A DNA stretch of 64,000 nt from Brevibacterium yomogidense (GTDB taxonomy: Bacteria > Actinomycetota > Actinomycetes > Actinomycetales > Brevibacteriaceae), in NCBI RefSeq assembly GCF_016107685.1, contig NZ_JABASY010000006.1:62001-126000 (forward strand). Direction: 5' to 3'. Positions 60,716 through 64,000 of the stretch are shown piece by piece. The notes beneath the pieces were generated by a model. That model was not told the origin of the DNA. It was given only the letters and a program-made list of their open reading frames with translations, and did no database searches. How positions within the stretch are numbered: the first letter of the stretch is position 1; each line of letters opens with the position of its first letter. The position numbers were made by a program, and so were the translations under genes.

Positions 60716-61936
60716 TCAGCTCCTGGTCATGAGGTCGAGTTCGATCCGGATGTCCGCACCGCCAGGCGCCCCGGTGTCGTCCCACAGCCACGCGGTGTCG
60801 CAGCGCAGGTCTTCGGCGGCGAGGCTCGTCGCGATGCGCTCGACGAGCGCTCCCAGCCCCACCGCCGCTTCGACGAGAGGGTGCCCCGACACCTCGGACG
60901 GGGCGAAGCCGGGACGCGGTCGGATGCGGATGGACGAGCCCGAACCGGTGACGCTCAGCCGCCACCCCGCCTGGCCGGGGGTGCGCGGATCACCGGCGCG
61001 GGCGACCGCGAGCGCGCGGGTGGTGCGGGTGAGGATGTCGTCCGCGCCGTCGCCCGACGGTGGGGTGAGAGCCGGGTCCGCCGGATCGACGCCCAGTGCG
61101 TTCCAGGCCGCCTCGACATGCCCGGTGCGGAACCAGTCGTCCTCCAGCGGACGGGTGAGCGCCGCCGCGCCGGAGCCGGCCGCCGTGGCTGTGTCCCGGC
61201 GGGTGAGGACTTCGCCCACGCCGCGGACGATCGCGACGGGGCGACCGCGCGCGGCGCCCTTCACGAGGTCGGCGGCCTGCGTGATCGAGTCCGCGACGGC
61301 GCGGACGGTGATCTGCTGGGTGCGACCGGAGTCGTCCGGCAGGCCCCGCTGCGAGTCGAGCGGGTCGATGCCCGCGCAGCCCAGCGCGAAGTCGAAGACC
61401 CCGACCCGCCACGGCCGCGACGTGGAGTCCGACACGATGATGCCCAGTCGCACCTGGAACCGTTCGGTGAGGGAGGCGAGCAGGGCGGCCGCGGAGGCGT
61501 CCGGATCGCGAGGGTGCAGGATGACGTCGGTGTCCGCGTCGGTGTTCGACTGGTCCAGACCGGCAGCGGCCTGCACGGTCCCGGAGCGTGTGCGGACGAC
61601 GCTCACGGTGACGCCGGAGCCGTAGCGGCGCCTCGCGACCGTGTGGTGGGTGTGCGCGTCGACGAGCTGTTCGACGTCCGCACGTGTCCGCGCGGTGGCG
61701 ACGGAGCCCTCCGCCTTCGCGACGACCTTCGAAGCGACGACAAGCACGTCGCCGTCCTTGAGATCGAGGCCGCTCGCGGTGATCGCCCCGCCGATCTCCC
61801 GGCCCAGGTCCGTTCCGGGGCGCACTCGGCCGATCCCGGGGACCGCGAAGGCGGTCAGGAGGCGACTGGGTTCTGCGGGAGGGCGGCGATCCGCGTGGGG
61901 TCGGGGATCTGCGCGCGGGTGGGACGCGGGCGGCAT
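60716..61936 (-). CDS. cofE: coenzyme F420-0:L-glutamate ligase (CofE) with extra C-terminal domain
   Basis: A 406-residue protein. The CofE domain (about 25-255) has VPGIGRVRPGTDLGREI, LKDGDVLVVASKVVAKAEG (catalytic/phosphate site), LHPRDPDASAAALLASL, GIIVSDSTSRPWRVGV and AVADSITQAADLVKG. It adds glutamates to F420-0. The C-terminal 150 residues (about 260-406) are not the nitroreductase domain of mycobacterial FbiB; they hold a predicted beta-rich fold (GWRLSVTGSGSSIRIRPRPGF) of unknown role. No CofD or CofC gene is nearby. The start at 61936 has GGGAGA 9 nt upstream; an ATG at 61945 is closer to that site. It is divergent from whiB. Confidence 0.86.
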   Translation of the reverse strand: MPPASHPRADPRPHADRRPPAEPSRLLTAFAVPGIGRVRPGTDLGREIGGAITASGLDLKDGDVLVVASKVVAKAEGSVATARTRADVEQLVDAHTHHTVARRRYGSGVTVSVVRTRSGTVQAAAGLDQSNTDADTDVILHPRDPDASAAALLASLTERFQVRLGIIVSDSTSRPWRVGVFDFALGCAGIDPLDSQRGLPDDSGRTQQITVRAVADSITQAADLVKGAARGRPVAIVRGVGEVLTRRDTATAAGSGAAALTRPLEDDWFRTGHVEAAWNALGVDPADPALTPPSGDGADDILTRTTRALAVARAGDPRTPGQAGWRLSVTGSGSSIRIRPRPGFAPSEVSGHPLVEAAVGLGALVERIATSLAAEDLRCDTAWLWDDTGAPGGADIRIELDLMTRS

Positions 61937-62266
61937 GGCGGTCATTCTCCCATCGTGGCAGACCGGTGACAGACCAGAAGTGGGCCATGGGACGAGACTG
62001 CCCACCCGTTGGACGGAACAGTGCGAGATCCTCCGAATTCCCAGAGCATCACATCCATCCACAGGTTGTGGTCCGCGCGGGCCCTGTCCACCATATGTAG
62101 TGCCGTGGTGCAGCCGGTGACTGTGAAGCAGTCGAACAGCCGTTCTAATGCGGGGTTAGGATACATGCTGGCCGCTTGACGGGACGTAATGACACGCGTG
62201 TAATTCCACTATGAGTCGGACGCGTCGGGCACTCAGCCGACGCCAACGACGATAGGGGGAAGACAC
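61937..62266. other. intergenic region between cofE and whiB
   Basis: 330 bp without a supported gene. A 74-codon open frame on the minus strand has no family resemblance and no promoter. The right part contains the whiB promoter; the left part contains the cofE ribosome site. No clear repeats or long hairpins were seen. Confidence 0.5.
62176..62204 (+). promoter_or_regulatory. whiB promoter (TTGACG-17-TGTAAT)
   Basis: TTGACG (62176-62181) and TGTAAT (62199-62204) with a 17-bp spacer, close to the sigma-70 consensus. It gives a leader of about 55 nt before the GTG at 62267. Confidence 0.6.
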
Positions 62267-62737
62267 GTGACACCAGCACACAAGATGACGACGGCGAGTG
62301 CGGCACCGCAGACGGAGGCGCCGGTCGTACCGCTGCGCGAAAGCGTCACAGACAGAGCCGCGGTCGATTGGTTCGTGGATCCGGGAACAGGGGCGCCGTC
62401 CTATGTGGCGGACCCGCTCGACCTGGATCCCGTCTCTCTGTCGCCGCGCCCGGCAGGCGGTGACCGCGGGGAAGCGGTATCGCCCCTGTCGCTGCTGTTG
62501 GGCGGGTCCGGTGACGGGGACCTGGCCTGGCAGGACGAGGCGCTGTGCGCGCAGACGGACCCGGAGGCGTTCTTCCCTGAGAAGGGCGGATCGACGCGGG
62601 AGGCGAAGAAGGTCTGTGCGTCCTGCGACGTGAAGGCCGAATGCCTCGAGTACGCACTGTCGAACGATGAGCGGTTCGGCATCTGGGGAGGGCTCTCCGA
62701 GCGCGAAAGGCGACGCCTCAAGAAGCAGGCGGTGTGA
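62267..62737 (+). CDS. whiB: WhiB-family iron-sulfur transcription factor
   Basis: A 156-residue Wbl protein. The four [4Fe-4S] cysteines are Cys94 (EALCAQTD), Cys117 and Cys120 (VCASC) and Cys126 (KAEC). The conserved GIWGGLSERERRRLK follows. The first 85 residues are a long Pro/Ala/Asp-rich extension, longer than in WhiB1. The position next to a membrane glycosyltransferase, cofE and near manA matches the WhiB2/WhmD group, which controls septation and cell division in mycobacteria and streptomycetes. The GTG has GGGGGA 6 nt upstream. The glycosyltransferase GTG (62734) overlaps the stop by 4 bp, so the two are coupled. Confidence 0.92.
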   Translation: MTPAHKMTTASAAPQTEAPVVPLRESVTDRAAVDWFVDPGTGAPSYVADPLDLDPVSLSPRPAGGDRGEAVSPLSLLLGGSGDGDLAWQDEALCAQTDPEAFFPEKGGSTREAKKVCASCDVKAECLEYALSNDERFGIWGGLSERERRRLKKQAV

Positions 62738-64000
62738 GCTTACGCATCACCGCTGTCGTCGGTTCCGACGACGGCGCAGACCTCCGGGGTGCCCACGAGT
62801 CCGTGAGCGTCCCGGGGGTCTCTTCCGTCCTGCGCGCGAAGCGGGACGGGATGGATGACGCGATCGAGCGCGCCCTGGCGGCCGGTGCGGACTGGCTGTG
62901 GCTGCTGGGAGCGCGCGACGAGCCGACGGCGGGCGCACTGGCGCGTCTGCTCGACATCGCGGGTTCCGGTGACGCGGTGGGGCTCGTGGGTCCGCGGCTG
63001 CGCGTCTCCGATTCGGATCGGCTGGCGTCTGCCGGGGTGACGACGACCGCGCAGGGGCTGCGCCTCAACCCCGTGTCCCCGGGGGAGGTCGACCAGGGGC
63101 AGTTCGAGCGCACGGAGGACGTCTACGCCGTGGACCTGCCGGGTGCGCTCGTCTCCGCCGAGGTGGTCCGCGCCGTGGGCAGCCCCGCCGCCTCCCTGCC
63201 CACGTCGTATCGGGGGATCGAGTACTCCCGCCGTGTGCGGGCCGCTGGTTTCCGTGTGGTGCTGGCGCCCCGAGCCGAGGTGGTGGTCGCCGCCGCGACC
63301 GCCCGCGCCCTGCTGTCGTCGCCCCGACCGCCGCGTGCGGCTGCCGATGTGCGCGCCGAGCATCGCTATCGCCTGTCCCGCGTCCGTCCCGCAGCGGCGT
63401 GGCGCACGGCGATCCTGCTGTGGCTCGCCGCCGTGGGGGCGGCGTTCGGCCGTCTCCTGTCGAACGACCCGCGGGGTGCCGGCCGCTGGCTCACTGCCGC
63501 AGGGAAGGTCGGCGCGGACTCCCGTGCCGTCGCGCCGCTGCGCCGCCGTGCCCCGACGGCAGAACCTGCCCCCGGCCTGCTGGCGAGCCGGGCGCAGCTC
63601 GACACCGCACGGCGCGAGCTGCGGGAGACCGGTGCGGACGGCACCGCCGCCTGGTGGTTCGACCGGGGCCCCGGCGGCACCGACGGCGGACTCGCGGCCG
63701 GGGCGGACGAAGCGCTCAACACGGGGGAGGAGCTGCAGTCCTTCTCCGGCGTGGACGTGGGTCCGCGCCGCAGCGCACTGCTCCACCCCCTCACCGCGGT
63801 CGTCGCCCTCACCGTGGCGGCCGCCGGTCTCATCGGCTGGCGCCTGTTCGGTCCCGGCTCGCTCAGCGGGGGCGCGCTGCCCCGCCTGGACGTGGGCTTC
63901 GACGAGGCGCTGGCGCGGGCTCTGAGCCTCCGCGACGACGCGGGCCTGGGGTCGCGGTCGCCGGCCGATCCGCTGCTCACCGTCCTGCTCGTGTGGGCGC
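62734..64000 (+). CDS. large membrane glycosyltransferase (3' end outside window)
   Basis: The reading frame stays open to the last base, so only 422 residues are visible. The GTG at 62734 overlaps the whiB stop by 4 bp (GTGTGA). The first 200 residues look like a degenerate family 2 glycosyltransferase domain (ITAVVGSDDGADL, ADWLWLLGARDEPTAGAL, GLVGPRLRVSDSDRL, VYAVDLPGALVSAEVVRAVG). A first membrane helix (RTAILLWLAAVGAAFG, about 230) follows, and a second is near 360 (AVVALTVAAAGLIGWRLF). Actinobacterial proteins of this type are about 1000 residues with many membrane segments. They sit beside whiB2-type genes and are thought to build cell envelope glycans; the sugar is unknown. Missing the C-terminal half limits certainty. 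Confidence 0.78.
   Translation, partial: MSLRITAVVGSDDGADLRGAHESVSVPGVSSVLRAKRDGMDDAIERALAAGADWLWLLGARDEPTAGALARLLDIAGSGDAVGLVGPRLRVSDSDRLASAGVTTTAQGLRLNPVSPGEVDQGQFERTEDVYAVDLPGALVSAEVVRAVGSPAASLPTSYRGIEYSRRVRAAGFRVVLAPRAEVVVAAATARALLSSPRPPRAAADVRAEHRYRLSRVRPAAAWRTAILLWLAAVGAAFGRLLSNDPRGAGRWLTAAGKVGADSRAVAPLRRRAPTAEPAPGLLASRAQLDTARRELRETGADGTAAWWFDRGPGGTDGGLAAGADEALNTGEELQSFSGVDVGPRRSALLHPLTAVVALTVAAAGLIGWRLFGPGSLSGGALPRLDVGFDEALARALSLRDDAGLGSRSPADPLLTVLLVWA

Noticed and set aside
61942-62166. 74-codon minus-strand open frame upstream of cofE
   Set aside because: No recognisable family, no promoter or ribosome site, and it overlaps the cofE translation start region.
1-64000. A complete novel defence, secondary metabolite or mobile genetic system
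   Set aside because: No transposase, integrase, restriction, toxin-antitoxin, NRPS/PKS or phage genes were recognised; the gene set is mainly core and housekeeping with a few accessory genes.

Overview
The window is a high-GC chromosomal segment of an actinobacterium. The evidence is a WhiB regulator, an actinobacterial-type acyl-CoA carboxylase locus (accD with a small epsilon-like gene beside birA), Ino1 inositol phosphate synthase, a TIGR03089 protein next to a CofE ligase, DUF5998, a DUF222/HNH (13E12-type) protein, an LGFP-repeat cell wall hydrolase, and many starts that carry a TANNNT hexamer 6-7 nt upstream instead of a ribosome binding site (leaderless genes). Gene content fits Micrococcales, perhaps Brevibacterium-like; the genus is a guess. 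No rRNA, tRNA, CRISPR array, prophage or insertion sequence was seen. Both ends cut through genes: hrpA on the left, and on the right a large membrane glycosyltransferase that starts at 62734 and runs off the edge.

Layout. 1-10658: hrpA 3' end, a small membrane protein, prfC, ino1, an AbgT-family transporter, a Bax inhibitor-1 family protein, a small unknown, a thioesterase, a VOC protein and a RibD-C/DHFR-like reductase. 10790-21667: an orphan TRAP substrate-binding lipoprotein divergent from an acyl-CoA synthetase, a MoxR-like ATPase with its VWA partner, a short-form aconitase (convergent) and a DUF885 protein. 21699-31000: a HAD phosphoglucomutase-GH65 phosphorylase fusion, a GNAT acetyltransferase, two tandem paralogous MFS transporters and the DUF222/HNH gene. 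31189-46315: accE/accD, birA and a class III adenylate cyclase, parC with a DMT transporter and a siderophore-interacting ferric reductase under two DtxR/IdeR-like boxes, a GNAT/NDP-forming acyl-CoA synthetase, DUF5998 with an alkaline-phosphatase-family protein, and a GtrA protein. 46387-64000: a fused purK-purE, an acyl-CoA dehydrogenase, a patatin, an aminotransferase, an LCP ligase, a two-enzyme peptidoglycan hydrolase, manA, scoAB, TIGR03089, cofE, whiB and the glycosyltransferase.

The genes form small functional groups. accDE and birA (biotin attachment), acyl-CoA dehydrogenase, the acyl-CoA synthetases, thioesterase and scoAB serve acyl-CoA metabolism. LCP, the hydrolase, manA, the membrane glycosyltransferase and GtrA serve the cell envelope. 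The adenylate cyclase and a CRP/GlxR-like site upstream of the hydrolase suggest cAMP control of wall remodelling.

The most unusual signal is not a gene. About fourteen genes, on both strands, have short tandem duplications (units of about 14-34 bp) that overlap or closely follow their own stop codon, often copying the stop itself. Each unit is unique to its locus. The same slippage-like process appears inside genes as in-frame low-complexity inserts in otherwise conserved enzymes (hrpA, HAD-GH65, purKE, cyclase, manA). I found no complete novel defence or biosynthetic system.
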